64,000 bases of DNA, taken from positions 1-64,000 of the forward strand of contig NZ_JAFCKW010000014.1 in assembly GCF_018129965.1 (NCBI RefSeq), written 5' to 3'. The position numbers and the translations under genes are program-made. This document shows, piece after piece, positions 17,802 to 25,813 of this stretch. The notes beneath the pieces are model-generated. The model was not told the origin of the DNA. It saw only the letters and a list, made by a program, of their open reading frames with translations, and ran no database searches. The stretch's first letter is position 1; each line of letters begins with the position of its first letter. Source of the stretch: Bradyrhizobium diazoefficiens (GTDB lineage Bacteria > Pseudomonadota > Alphaproteobacteria > Rhizobiales > Xanthobacteraceae).

Positions 17802-18557
17802 ATGGCCACACGCGCACTCCTCTATCGTCGGCCCCACGAACCGAAGACCCTTCTCATCGCCCACGGGTCGCAATTCTTCGCGATTCGGCTGCGCAGACAC
17901 CGCCGCGCGCGCCGTTACACGCTGCGAATCCATCCGAGCGATCGCGAAGCCATCCTCACCATCCCGCCGCGCGGCACCCTCGCCGAAGCCAAGGACTTCG
18001 CGCAGCGTCACGGCGCGTGGATCGCGGCACGTCTCGGCCGCTTGCCGAAGGCCGCACCGTTCCAGCCTGGCACGGTGATACCGCTTCGCGGCACGCCGCA
18101 TCGCATCGTGCATCGCGCCGGCAGCCGCGGCACGGTGTGGACCGAGACGCGCGACAGCGGTGAGAAGATTCTCTGCGTTGCCGGCGGGCTCGATCATGTC
18201 GATCGCCGTGTCAGCGACTTCCTCAAGCGCGAGGCGCGCCACGACCTGCAGCGTTCGTCTGAGGCCTATGCCGCCGAGCTCGGCGTCAAGGTCAAGCGTC
18301 TCTCGATCCGCGACCAGTCCAGCCGCTGGGGTTCCTGCACCTCGGCCGGCTCGCTGTCGTTCTCCTGGCGCCTGATCCTCGCGCCGCCCTACGTGCTCGA
18401 CTATCTCGCTGCCCACGAGGTCGCCCATCTCGTCGAGATGAACCATTCGGCGAAGTTCTGGCGCGTCTGCGGCAAGGTGTGCCCGTCGATGGAGCGTGCC
18501 AAGAAGTGGCTCGACACCTACGGCAACGATCTGCACCGGTACGGGGTCGAGGATTAG
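17802..18557 (+). CDS. YgjP/SprT-like zinc metallopeptidase (DUF45, M48-type)
   Basis: Protein of 251 aa from the ATG at 17802. The C-terminal half carries the YgjP-type core: SIRDQSSRWGSCTSAGSLSF, then YLAAHEVAHLVEMNHSAKFW with the HExxH zinc motif, a following His, and VCPSMERAKKWL. The N-terminal half is basic (IRLRRHRRARRYTLRIHPSD), a feature common in this family. A cytoplasmic metalloprotease-fold role is expected; no substrate is known. An upstream in-frame start at 17718 is possible, because neither start has a good ribosome binding site. Confidence 0.82.
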   Translation: MATRALLYRRPHEPKTLLIAHGSQFFAIRLRRHRRARRYTLRIHPSDREAILTIPPRGTLAEAKDFAQRHGAWIAARLGRLPKAAPFQPGTVIPLRGTPHRIVHRAGSRGTVWTETRDSGEKILCVAGGLDHVDRRVSDFLKREARHDLQRSSEAYAAELGVKVKRLSIRDQSSRWGSCTSAGSLSFSWRLILAPPYVLDYLAAHEVAHLVEMNHSAKFWRVCGKVCPSMERAKKWLDTYGNDLHRYGVED

Positions 18558-18583
18558 GTTTAGGTGCTAGCCCAGCACTCTCT

Positions 18584-18711
18584 GTCGTCCCTGCGAAAGC
18601 AGGTACCCATGACCACAGGGAGAATTTTGGCGAAGAACATTCATTCGGTATTCCTACCCTTCGCTATCGATAGATCACGCGGTATGGGTCCCGGCGTTCG
18701 TCGGGACGACA
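18584..18711. repeat. palindromic intergenic repeat, type A (diverged)
   Basis: GTCGTCCCTGCGAAAGCAGG and TACCCATGACCACAG on the left are mirrored imperfectly by GGTATGGGTCCC and GGCGTTCGTCGGGACGAC on the right. The arms have more mismatches than other type A copies, suggesting an older copy. Confidence 0.8.
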
Positions 18712-18846
18712 CCGATGGCGGGACGAAGCTCGAGCGTCTCGCTCGAATCTCGGCACATTTCCCAACGATTGCGCGGCACGCATAATTAACCCTGCCGCAT
18801 CAAGCCCTTCGCACGATCCACGCCAGATCACACGCGCAGCCCTCGG

Positions 18847-18867
18847 CTACTGTGCATGGGGTTGTTT
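18847..18867 (+). repeat. short conserved motif, copy 1
   Basis: A 21-bp sequence containing TACTGTGCATGGGGTTGTTT is found here and again, identical over 21 bp, at 56462-56482. In both copies it lies a few tens of bases beyond the stop codon of a minus-strand gene and is followed by a T/G-rich stretch. Its function is unknown to me. Confidence 0.7.
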
Positions 18868-18909
18868 TCCAATTTTTGTTCTGAGGGGCCACAAAGGCAA
18901 CACTCGAAC

Positions 18910-21129
18910 CTAGCGGTTCCCGCCAAACAGCCGGTCCATCAGCCAGCTATCCAGCCCCGCCGCAGCTTCCGGCCGCGCATTGGCGCGCGTCGGTGGCGGG
19001 CGATAGCCGTTCGTGTTGGCCGGCGCCGGTGCTGGCACTGGCGACGTCGCTGTCGGCGGCGACACCTGCGAGGCTGCCTGTGCGAGGTTCGACAGGCCCC
19101 AGCCACCCGGCGCGCTGGGCAACGCTGCCACCGGCACGCCTTCATGCGCCGCTTTCATGAAGCGCGACCAGACTTCCACCGGCAGGCCGCCGCCGGTCGC
19201 CTTCTTGGTCGGCGAGTTATCGTCATTGCCGAGCCAGACGCCGGTGACGAGATTGGCGGTGTAGCCGATGAACCAGGCGTCGCGGTAATCCTGGCTGGTG
19301 CCGGTCTTGCCGGCGGCCGACCAGCCCGGAATCTCCGCTTTCTTCGCGGTGCCGCTGATCAATGTTTCCCGCATCATCGCGTTCATCATGCCGACATAGC
19401 GGGGGTCGATCACCTGGTTACGCTCCTCGGGCTGGCGCATGTAGAGCAGCTTGCCGCTGAGCGTCCTGATCCGCGTGACGACGTGCGGTGCCGCCATGAA
19501 GCCGCCATTCGCAAACGGCGCATAGGCGCCGACCAGCTCGACGACCGAGACTTCCGAGGTGCCGAGCGCGATCGAGGCGTTGGGTTCGAGTTTCGAGGAG
19601 ATGCCGAGCCGGTGCGCAGTGCGCACCACGTTCTTCGGCCCGACCTCGAGGCCGAGGCGGATCGCGACCGTGTTGAGCGACATCGCCAGCGCCTGCGTCA
19701 GCGTCACCGCGCCGAAATATTCATGGGTGTAGTTCTCGGGCTTCCAGCCCTTGACCTCGATCGGCGCGTCCTGGCGCATCGTGTCCGGCGTCAGCCCCTG
19801 CTCGAGCGCCGTCAAATACACGAACGGCTTGAACGAGGAACCCGGCTGGCGCTTGGCCGTCACCGCGCGGTTGTACTGGCTGTCGGAATAGTTGCGCCCG
19901 CCGACCATGGCGCGGACCGCACCGTCCGGCGTCATCGCCACCAGCGCGCCCTGGCTGACATTGAACTTCACGCTCTTGGCCGCGAGCTCGTCAATGATGG
20001 CGGTTTCCGCCACGCTCTGCAGCTTCGGGTCGATCGTGGTCTCGACCTTGATGCTCTCGTCGATCTGGCCGACCAGATCGTCCAGGACTTCGCCGATCCA
20101 GTCGGCGACGTAGTTGATGGTGCCGGCGCCAACCGGTTTCACATTGTAGGACGGCTGTCCGATCGAGGCCTGCGCCTGCGCGTCGGTGATGAACTGCGCA
20201 TCGGCCATCGCCGCGAGCACGATTTTCGCGCGCGCTTCGGCGCCTTCCGGATTGCGGTTCGGCGCGAGCCGCGAGGGCGATTTGACGAGGCCGGCCAGCA
20301 TCGCGGCCTCGGCGATGGTGACGTTCCTGGCCGGCTTGCCGAAATATTTCTGCGCGGCCGCTTCGACGCCGTAGGCGCCGGAGCCGAAATAGACGCGGTT
20401 GAGATAGAGCTCCAGGATCTCGTTCTTGGAATGCTTGCGTTCCAGCCAGATGGCGAGCTCCGCCTCCTGCAGCTTGCGCTGCATGGTGCGCTCCTGGGTC
20501 AGGAACAGGTTTTTCGCGAGCTGCTGCGTCAGCGTCGAGCCGCCCTGTGAGACGCCGCGATGGAGCAAATTGGTGACGAGGGCACGCAGGATGCCGACAG
20601 GATCGATGCCGAAATGCGAGTAGAAGCGGCGATCCTCGATGGCGATGAACGCCTTCGGCAGATAGGGCGGCAGGTCCTTCAGCGCGACGTTGGCGCCGGC
20701 CATTTCGCCGCGCTGCGCCAGGAGGCTGCCGTCGATGCCGACGATCTGGATCGTCGGCGGGCGCTTGGGGATTTCCAGCGAGTCGATCGGCGGCAGATGG
20801 GCGCCGACATAGATCACGACGCCGACCACGGCGATCGCGCCCCACAGGCCCAGCACCGCGCCCCAGTAGACGAGACGGCCGAGGCTTGCGCCGATACGGG
20901 ACTTCGGGCGGCGCTTGGCGCCGCTGCGGCCGGCCGATGCCTTGCGCTCGCGCGGCGCGTCATCCTCGGAATCGTCGTTCTTGCGCTTGGTGGGGGATTT
21001 CGCGGACTTCTTCGGCGGATCCTCGGCGTTGGGGATGCGGTCCGCAGCCGTCAGGCGCAGATCGGCGAGCGCCGCGGGCAAGCCGAACAACGGCTCCTTC
21101 CGCCCACCCTTTTTCTTTCCCAACCCCAT
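18910..21129 (-). CDS. penicillin-binding protein 1A (bifunctional transglycosylase/transpeptidase)
   Basis: Class A PBP, 739 aa, which polymerises and crosslinks peptidoglycan in the periplasm. A basic cytoplasmic N-terminal tail of ~95 residues precedes one transmembrane helix (LVYWGAVLGLWGAIAVVGVV). The GT51 domain has IEDRRFYSHFGIDPVGILRA with the catalytic Glu and GGSTLTQQLAKNLFL. The transpeptidase domain has the SxxK motif in PGSSFKPF, the SxN motif in MSLNTVAI and AGKTGTSQD. The C-terminus is a Pro/Ala-rich tail ending WLMDRLFGGNR. The start MGLGKKKGG at 21129 is preferred over an 11-codon extension. Confidence 0.92.
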   Translation of the reverse strand: MGLGKKKGGRKEPLFGLPAALADLRLTAADRIPNAEDPPKKSAKSPTKRKNDDSEDDAPRERKASAGRSGAKRRPKSRIGASLGRLVYWGAVLGLWGAIAVVGVVIYVGAHLPPIDSLEIPKRPPTIQIVGIDGSLLAQRGEMAGANVALKDLPPYLPKAFIAIEDRRFYSHFGIDPVGILRALVTNLLHRGVSQGGSTLTQQLAKNLFLTQERTMQRKLQEAELAIWLERKHSKNEILELYLNRVYFGSGAYGVEAAAQKYFGKPARNVTIAEAAMLAGLVKSPSRLAPNRNPEGAEARAKIVLAAMADAQFITDAQAQASIGQPSYNVKPVGAGTINYVADWIGEVLDDLVGQIDESIKVETTIDPKLQSVAETAIIDELAAKSVKFNVSQGALVAMTPDGAVRAMVGGRNYSDSQYNRAVTAKRQPGSSFKPFVYLTALEQGLTPDTMRQDAPIEVKGWKPENYTHEYFGAVTLTQALAMSLNTVAIRLGLEVGPKNVVRTAHRLGISSKLEPNASIALGTSEVSVVELVGAYAPFANGGFMAAPHVVTRIRTLSGKLLYMRQPEERNQVIDPRYVGMMNAMMRETLISGTAKKAEIPGWSAAGKTGTSQDYRDAWFIGYTANLVTGVWLGNDDNSPTKKATGGGLPVEVWSRFMKAAHEGVPVAALPSAPGGWGLSNLAQAASQVSPPTATSPVPAPAPANTNGYRPPPTRANARPEAAAGLDSWLMDRLFGGNR

Positions 21130-21240
21130 ACGCAAACGCCCGGTGAGCCCGCCCCGCCGCACGCTAGCGGCCGCTGTTTAAGGCCCGGTTACCCCGGCGT
21201 TAACGCGCGATTAGGAAGTGCGGCATTCGCCCGCCGCAGT

Positions 21241-21284
21241 CTAGAACTTCGGTTCTGATTCAATCAGAACCGAAAAAGCTCTAG
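21241..21284. repeat. palindromic repeat, type E (short copy)
   Basis: The core CGGTTCTGATTCAATCAGAACCG (21250-21272) is a perfect 11-bp inverted repeat around a central base, flanked by CTAGAACTT and AAAAAGCTCTAG. A near-identical element occurs in reverse orientation at 35123-35165. It lies between divergent PBP1A and the DUF1330 gene. Confidence 0.85.
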
Positions 21285-21315
21285 GATCGCCGGCACAAAG
21301 CTAGAGGGAACGCAG

Positions 21316-21741
21316 ATGGGCCATATCGATCCGACCAAGGAGATCTTCGCGCAATTCCGGGACAGCGATCGTCCCGGCCCGATCCACATGCTCAACCTGG
21401 TGCGCCTGCGCAAGGACGCAGCCTATCCCGACGGCCGCAAGGCCAGCGGCGCCGAAGCCTATGCGGCCTATGGCCGCGAGAGCGGCCCGGTGTTCGAGCG
21501 CCTTGGCGGTCGCATCGTCTGGCAGGGCAAATTCGAGCTGATGCTGATCGGCCCGCAGGAGGAGCGCTGGGACCATTGCTTCATCGCGGAATATCCGAGC
21601 GTCGGAGCCTTCGTCGAGATGATCCGCGACCCCGTCTACCGCGAGGCGGTCAAGCACCGCCAGGCGGGCGTCGAGGACTCGCGGCTGATCCGGCACGCCG
21701 TGCTGCCGGTGGGGAAGAATTTTGGGGAGATCCCGGGTTAG
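21316..21741 (+). CDS. DUF1330 family protein
   Basis: Small cytoplasmic protein of 141 aa with the DUF1330 (dimeric alpha-beta barrel) signature: GPIHMLNLVRLRKDA, then EAYAAYGRESGPVFERLGGR, and FIAEYPSVGAFVEMIRDPVY. The fold is shared with small monooxygenase-like and EthD-like proteins, but no catalytic role is established. An AGAGGGA sequence about 8 bp upstream supports the ATG at 21316. It appears monocistronic. Confidence 0.82.
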   Translation: MGHIDPTKEIFAQFRDSDRPGPIHMLNLVRLRKDAAYPDGRKASGAEAYAAYGRESGPVFERLGGRIVWQGKFELMLIGPQEERWDHCFIAEYPSVGAFVEMIRDPVYREAVKHRQAGVEDSRLIRHAVLPVGKNFGEIPG

Positions 21742-21761
21742 GCCAACAAACGGTCTTTGTC

Positions 21762-21885
21762 CGTGATCCTGAGGTGCGAGCCCATGCGAGCCTCGAAGGA
21801 TGCACGACCCCCACGTTTCCGCGCGGCCACGAGCCGGGCCGTCGCCCTTCGAGGGCCGCCGAAGCGGCGGCTACCTCTGACGGTG
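21762..21885. repeat. palindromic intergenic repeat, type B
   Basis: CGTGATCCTGAGGTGCGAGC, CCTCGAAGGATGCACGACC, GGGCCGTCGCCCTTCGAGGG and CTACCTCTGACGGTGATGG reproduce the segments of the element at 12003-12108 in the same order. It lies between the convergent DUF1330 and binding-protein genes. Confidence 0.82.
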
Positions 21886-21922
21886 ATGGATTGATTCGCA
21901 GCCGACTTCTGCAACGAAGCTC

Positions 21923-21952
21923 AAAAAAGTCGGCGGCCTTCAGGCCGCCGAT
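21923..21952 (-). terminator. rho-independent terminator of the downstream-facing binding-protein gene
   Basis: Read on the minus strand, ATCGGCGGCCTGAAGGCCGC followed by CGACTTTTTT gives a GC-rich stem of about 10 bp with a short loop, followed by a T run. It lies 24 bp beyond the stop codon of the binding-protein gene at 21976. Confidence 0.85.
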
Positions 21953-21975
21953 CGCATTTCAAGATTCATCGACCA

Positions 21976-23202
21976 CTAACCCGCCGGACCCGAATCCTCC
22001 AGGATCGGGCCGAACAGCTCCCAGCGCTCGCCGTTGAACTTCATCATCTGAAGCTGCTTGTTGACGCGGTAGTCGGTCGGCGAAGTGTTCGCCTTGATGC
22101 CGGGCAGCGCGATATCGCTGGTGACGTCCTTCAGCGACGCCGCCTGCTTCATGACGTTCTCGCGCGTCAGGTCGTCGCCGCACTGCTTCAGCACATGGAC
22201 CAGGAGCTGGGCGGTGCCGTAGCCGTAGGTGTTGAAGTTCGAGTCCTTGTCGCCGTCCGGATAGTACTTCGCCATGAAGTCGAAATATTTCTTCAGGCCG
22301 GCATCGTCCTTCCATGTCGGGTCGAGCGGTTCCTTGCCGTAATTGACGCTGATCAGGCCCTTGGCGGCATCGAGGCCGGCCGGTTTCAGCACCGCGCCGA
22401 CCGAGGTCGCGTTGATGTCGACGATCTGCACCGGATGCCAGCCCATTTCCGCGATCTTCTTGATCGCCTGCGCGGCCTGCTTCGGCGTTGTCGCGCTGAA
22501 GAACAGATCGGCGCCGGCGTCCTTGATCTTGAGGATCTGCGAGTCGACCGTAGGATCGGACACCTCGTAGGACGCTTCGGTCACGATCATCTTGGCGGCC
22601 TTGTCGCCGAGCCCGGCCTTGATGCCGTTCAGATAGTCCTTGCCGAGATCGTCATTCTGATAGAGCACGCCGATCTTCGCGTCGGGGTGCTCCTTCAGAA
22701 TGTACTGGCCATAGATGCGGCCTTCGACGAAGTAGTTGGGGTTATAGCCCATGGTCCACGGAAAGTTCTTCGGATCGGTGAACCTCGAGGCGCCGGTCGC
22801 TGCGAACAGCTGCGGCACCTTCTTGGCATTGAGATATTTCTGGACGGCCGCGTTCACCGGGGTGCCGATGATCTGGAAGGTCAGCAGCACCTCGTCGCTC
22901 TCGACCAGCTTGCGGATCTGCTCCACGGCCTTCGGCGGCGAATAGGCGTCGTCATACTGGATCAGGTTGATCTTGCGGCCGTTGATGCCGCCCTGATCGT
23001 TGATCATCTTGAAATAGGCCGCCTGGGTCTTGCCGATCGACGAATAGGCCGAGGCCGGTCCCGAGAACGGCATGGTCTGTCCGACCTTGATCTCGGTGTC
23101 GCTGGCGCCCGGATCGTATTTCTTCTGGGCATTGGCCGTTGAGGCCGACAGCGCCAGGGTCAGCGCCGCTACTGCGGCCACATGCAGAATTCCATTCCTC
23201 AT
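21976..23202 (-). CDS. ABC transporter substrate-binding protein (branched-chain amino acid type), paralog 1
   Basis: Periplasmic binding protein of the Peripla_BP_6 family, 408 aa. The ATG at 23202 has a GAGGAA ribosome binding site and yields the signal peptide RNGILHVAAVAALTLALSAS plus TANA. The mature sequence carries SDTEIKVGQTMPFSGPASAY and GGINGRKINLIQYDDAYSPP. It is a close paralog of the gene immediately upstream (23402-24640), with long identical stretches such as KINLIQYDDAYSPPK and KMIVTEASYEV versus SMIVGEVSYEV. No permease genes are present, so both must use components encoded elsewhere. A strong terminator follows. Confidence 0.9.
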   Translation of the reverse strand: MRNGILHVAAVAALTLALSASTANAQKKYDPGASDTEIKVGQTMPFSGPASAYSSIGKTQAAYFKMINDQGGINGRKINLIQYDDAYSPPKAVEQIRKLVESDEVLLTFQIIGTPVNAAVQKYLNAKKVPQLFAATGASRFTDPKNFPWTMGYNPNYFVEGRIYGQYILKEHPDAKIGVLYQNDDLGKDYLNGIKAGLGDKAAKMIVTEASYEVSDPTVDSQILKIKDAGADLFFSATTPKQAAQAIKKIAEMGWHPVQIVDINATSVGAVLKPAGLDAAKGLISVNYGKEPLDPTWKDDAGLKKYFDFMAKYYPDGDKDSNFNTYGYGTAQLLVHVLKQCGDDLTRENVMKQAASLKDVTSDIALPGIKANTSPTDYRVNKQLQMMKFNGERWELFGPILEDSGPAG

Positions 23203-23326
23203 TCGCAATTTCCTCAGTTTGTTATCGTCGACGGTCTGACGGGCGCATTGTGCATCCGATGCCATCGCTGAGGGCGAGTGTGGAGGAGGCGTTGCTGCAA
23301 CGCAAGGTGGGCGTGCGCTCACAATT

Positions 23327-23388
23327 CGTAGGGTGGGTTACGCCGCCGGCCCACGCGTTGCGTAGCCGCGAGCAAACCCACCCCACGA
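23327..23388. repeat. intergenic repeat, type D
   Basis: TCGTAGGGTGGGTTACGCCG is opposed by CGAGCAAACCCACCCCACGA, with GCCCACGCGTTGCG in between. It lies between the two paralogous binding-protein genes on the minus strand. A related element occurs at 39306-39393. Confidence 0.75.
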
Positions 23389-23401
23389 CACCGTTACGAG
23401 A

Positions 23402-24640
23402 CTAACCCGCAGGCCCCGAATCCTCGATGATCGGTCCGAACAGCTCCCAGCGCTCGCCGTTGAACTTCATCATCTGCATCTGCTTGTTGACGCGATAGTC
23501 GTTCGGGCCGGTGTTGATCTTGATCCCGGGCAGGGCAAAGCTCGGGGTGAAATCCTTGATGTTGGCGACCTGCTTCATGACGTTCTCGCGCGTCAGATCG
23601 TCGCCGCATTGCTTCAGCACCTGGACCAGGAGTTCGGCCACGGAATAGCCGTAGGTGTTGACCGTGTTGAGCTTGTCGCCTTCCGGGAAATACTTGTCCA
23701 TGAAGGCGAAGAAGGCCTTCACGCCCGGATCGTCCTTCCACTGGGGATCGCCGGGCTCCTTGCCATATTGGGTCGAGATGATCCCCTTGGAGATATCGAG
23801 GCCGGCCGGCTTCAGGGTCGCAGAGATCGGGCTCGCGTTGATGTCGAGGATGTGCACCGGCGTCCATCCGAGGTCGGCAAGCTTCTTGATCGCCTGTGCC
23901 GCGAATTTCGGCGTCGAGGCGTCATAGAACAGATCGACGCCCATCGACTTCAGCTTGACCACCTGCGAGTCCACCGTCGGGTCGGTAACCTCGTAGGAGA
24001 CTTCGCCGACGATCATGCTGGCGGCCTTGTCGCCGAGGCCGCTCTTGAGGCCTGCGAGATAGTCGCGGCCCATGTCGTCGTTCTGGTAGAGCACGCCGAT
24101 CTTGGCGTTCGGATGCTCCTTGAGAATGTATTTGGCGTAGATGCGTCCCTCGGACACGTAGTTGGGATTGTAGGCGATGGTCCAGGGATAGTTCTGCGGA
24201 TCGTTGAATCGCGCGGCCCCGGTCGAAGCCAGCAGTTGCGGGATCTTTTTGCCGTTGAGGTATTTCTGCACGGCTGCGTTCGCGGCCGTGCCGATGATCT
24301 GGAAGGTGAACAGCACTTCGTCGCCTTCGACGAGCTTTCGAACCTGCTCGACGGTCTTCGGCGGCGAATAGGCATCGTCATACTGGATCAGGTTGATCTT
24401 GCGGCCGTTGATGCCGCCCTGATCGTTGATCATCCTGAAGTAGGCCGCCTGGGTCTTGCCGATATTGGCATAGACCGAGTAGGCGCCGGAGAACGGCACG
24501 GTCTGGCCGATCTTGATCTCGGTGTCGCTGGCCCCGGTGTCGTATTTCTTCTGGGCGAGGGCCGGATTGATGGCTTGGCTGGTGGAGACCACGAAGGCGA
24601 GCGCCGCCGCGGCAGCTATGAAGGCTCTGCGATTGCTCAT
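23402..24640 (-). CDS. ABC transporter substrate-binding protein (branched-chain amino acid type), paralog 2
   Basis: Peripla_BP_6 protein of 412 aa. The ATG at 24640 follows a consensus AGGAGGAA and gives a signal peptide (NRRAFIAAAAALAFVVSTSQ, then AINPALA). The mature protein is highly similar to its neighbour at 21976-23202 along the full length, including the shared ending MMKFNGERWELFGPI plus EDSGPAG. The pair looks like a tandem duplication separated by a type D repeat. The ligand is unknown; the family includes amino-acid, amide and aromatic-acid binders. Confidence 0.9.
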   Translation of the reverse strand: MSNRRAFIAAAAALAFVVSTSQAINPALAQKKYDTGASDTEIKIGQTVPFSGAYSVYANIGKTQAAYFRMINDQGGINGRKINLIQYDDAYSPPKTVEQVRKLVEGDEVLFTFQIIGTAANAAVQKYLNGKKIPQLLASTGAARFNDPQNYPWTIAYNPNYVSEGRIYAKYILKEHPNAKIGVLYQNDDMGRDYLAGLKSGLGDKAASMIVGEVSYEVTDPTVDSQVVKLKSMGVDLFYDASTPKFAAQAIKKLADLGWTPVHILDINASPISATLKPAGLDISKGIISTQYGKEPGDPQWKDDPGVKAFFAFMDKYFPEGDKLNTVNTYGYSVAELLVQVLKQCGDDLTRENVMKQVANIKDFTPSFALPGIKINTGPNDYRVNKQMQMMKFNGERWELFGPIIEDSGPAG

Positions 24641-24790
24641 GTTGGGTTCTTCCTCCTGATGGAATTTTCCGGTCGACGGTCTTTTCCCGTTGATTGCCAA
24701 CGGTCGCCATCGCTGCCGAAGATTGTGGAGGAAGGTCATGCGCCGCGCAAGGATCGCGGCGCTGTGCCCGGGCGTCTCAGGCAAAGAAGC

Positions 24791-25153
24791 TTAAGCGAGG
24801 AACAGCACAACCAGCGCGATCACCGCCGGCAAGGCCTGCACGAGCAGGATGCGCGTGCTGACGGTCGCCGCGCCATAAGCGCCGGCCACGATCACGCAGA
24901 GCAGGAAGAACGCCTTGATCTGGAACGCGAAGGCCGGGTTGCCGTGGACCAGCCCCCAGATCAGGCCGGCGGCGAGGAAGCCGTTATAGAGGCCCTGATT
25001 GGCGGCCAGCACTTTCGTGATCTCGGCTTTCTCCGGCGTATTGCGGAATGTCTTCACGCCAAGCGGCTTGTCCCAGAGAAACATCTCCAGGATCAGGAAA
25101 TATGCGTGCAGTGCGGCGACAAGCGCCACCAGGATATTGGCGATCAAGTTCAA
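24791..25153 (-). CDS. DUF1304 family membrane protein
   Basis: Small integral membrane protein of 120 aa with about four transmembrane helices. The DUF1304 pattern is clear: LHAYFLILEMFLWDKPLG, FRNTPEKAEITKVLAANQGL, then YNGFLAAGLIWGL. Translation probably begins at a TTG at 25153, preceded by GGGAG, since no ATG fits the conserved start MNLIANILVALVAALHAYF. The gene is divergent from ogt. Function is unknown. Confidence 0.85.
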   Translation of the reverse strand: MNLIANILVALVAALHAYFLILEMFLWDKPLGVKTFRNTPEKAEITKVLAANQGLYNGFLAAGLIWGLVHGNPAFAFQIKAFFLLCVIVAGAYGAATVSTRILLVQALPAVIALVVLFLA

Positions 25154-25233
25154 GTTTAGCTCCCAGCTTTCGGGTGGACGCTAGCACGGTCGGCATGGCA
25201 AGTGCGATACCGTGCTCGATGCAAGGTGCCGCA

Positions 25234-25764
25234 ATGATCGCCCGGTCGACCAACCCGCCTCAACGCTTCGGCCTCGATCGCCTGCCGACGCCGATCGGGA
25301 TCGCGCTGCTCGTCACCGATGCGGAGGGCGCCCTGCGCGCGCTCGACTGGGAGGATTACGAGCATCGCATGCGCGAACTGCTGCGCCTGCATTACGGCGC
25401 GGTGGACCTCTACGATCGGCCTGCGCCGATGGAGATGCGGACTGCGCTCTCAGCGTATTTCGCGGGCGATCTCGACTGGCTCTCAGCCGTCCCGTGGCGC
25501 ATCGCCGGAACGCCGTTCCAGCAGAAGGTCTGGACCGCGCTGGCGAAGATTCCCGCCGGCACCACGATGAGCTACGGCGCGCTCGCCGCAAGGATCGACA
25601 TGCCAAAGGCCATTCGCGCGGTCGGTCACGCCAACGGCTCCAACCCGATCAGCGTGGTGCTGCCATGCCACCGCCTGATCGGTGCCGATGGTTCGCTCGT
25701 GAAATATGGCGGCGGACTGGAGCGCAAGCGCTGGCTGCTGCGGCATGAGGGCGTGGAAGTCTAA
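25234..25764 (+). CDS. ogt: methylated-DNA-protein-cysteine S-methyltransferase
   Basis: Suicidal O6-alkylguanine repair protein, about 176 aa. The active-site motif is SVVLPCHRLIGADGSLVKYG with acceptor Cys in PCHR near residue 144, preceded by the DNA-binding helix region MPKAIRAVGHANGSNP and the conserved GTPFQQKVWTALAKIPAGTT. It lacks the Ada N-terminal zinc domain, so it is an Ogt-type stand-alone enzyme. The ATG at 25234 is preferred (AAGGTG upstream); an ATG at 25219 is also possible. Confidence 0.9.
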   Translation: MIARSTNPPQRFGLDRLPTPIGIALLVTDAEGALRALDWEDYEHRMRELLRLHYGAVDLYDRPAPMEMRTALSAYFAGDLDWLSAVPWRIAGTPFQQKVWTALAKIPAGTTMSYGALAARIDMPKAIRAVGHANGSNPISVVLPCHRLIGADGSLVKYGGGLERKRWLLRHEGVEV

Positions 25765-25776
25765 GCCTATCCTCTC

Positions 25777-25805
25777 GTCATTCCGGGCTCGCGCCCCGGA
25801 ATGAC
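25777..25805. terminator. bidirectional terminator-like hairpin between ogt and glnD
   Basis: GTCATTCCGGG and CCCGGAATGAC form a perfect 11-bp stem around a 7-nt loop between the two convergent stop codons. The arms match the outer ends of type A repeats, so this appears to be a minimal type A element. No long T run follows on either strand. Confidence 0.65.
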
Positions 25806-25813
25806 AGAGAACC

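Larger units (their letters stand above)
18558..18909. other. 352-bp intergenic region between convergent genes
   Basis: The gap between the metallopeptidase gene and the convergent PBP1A gene holds a type A repeat (18584-18711) and a copy of a short conserved motif (18847-18867), both entered separately. Nothing else is recognisable. Confidence 0.6.

Noticed and set aside
18856..20550. Open frame starting MGLFSNF over PBP1A, beginning inside the conserved short motif
   Set aside because: The ATG belongs to the shared motif (the second copy also gives MGLF), but the sequence after it is antisense PBP1A and is not conserved between the copies.
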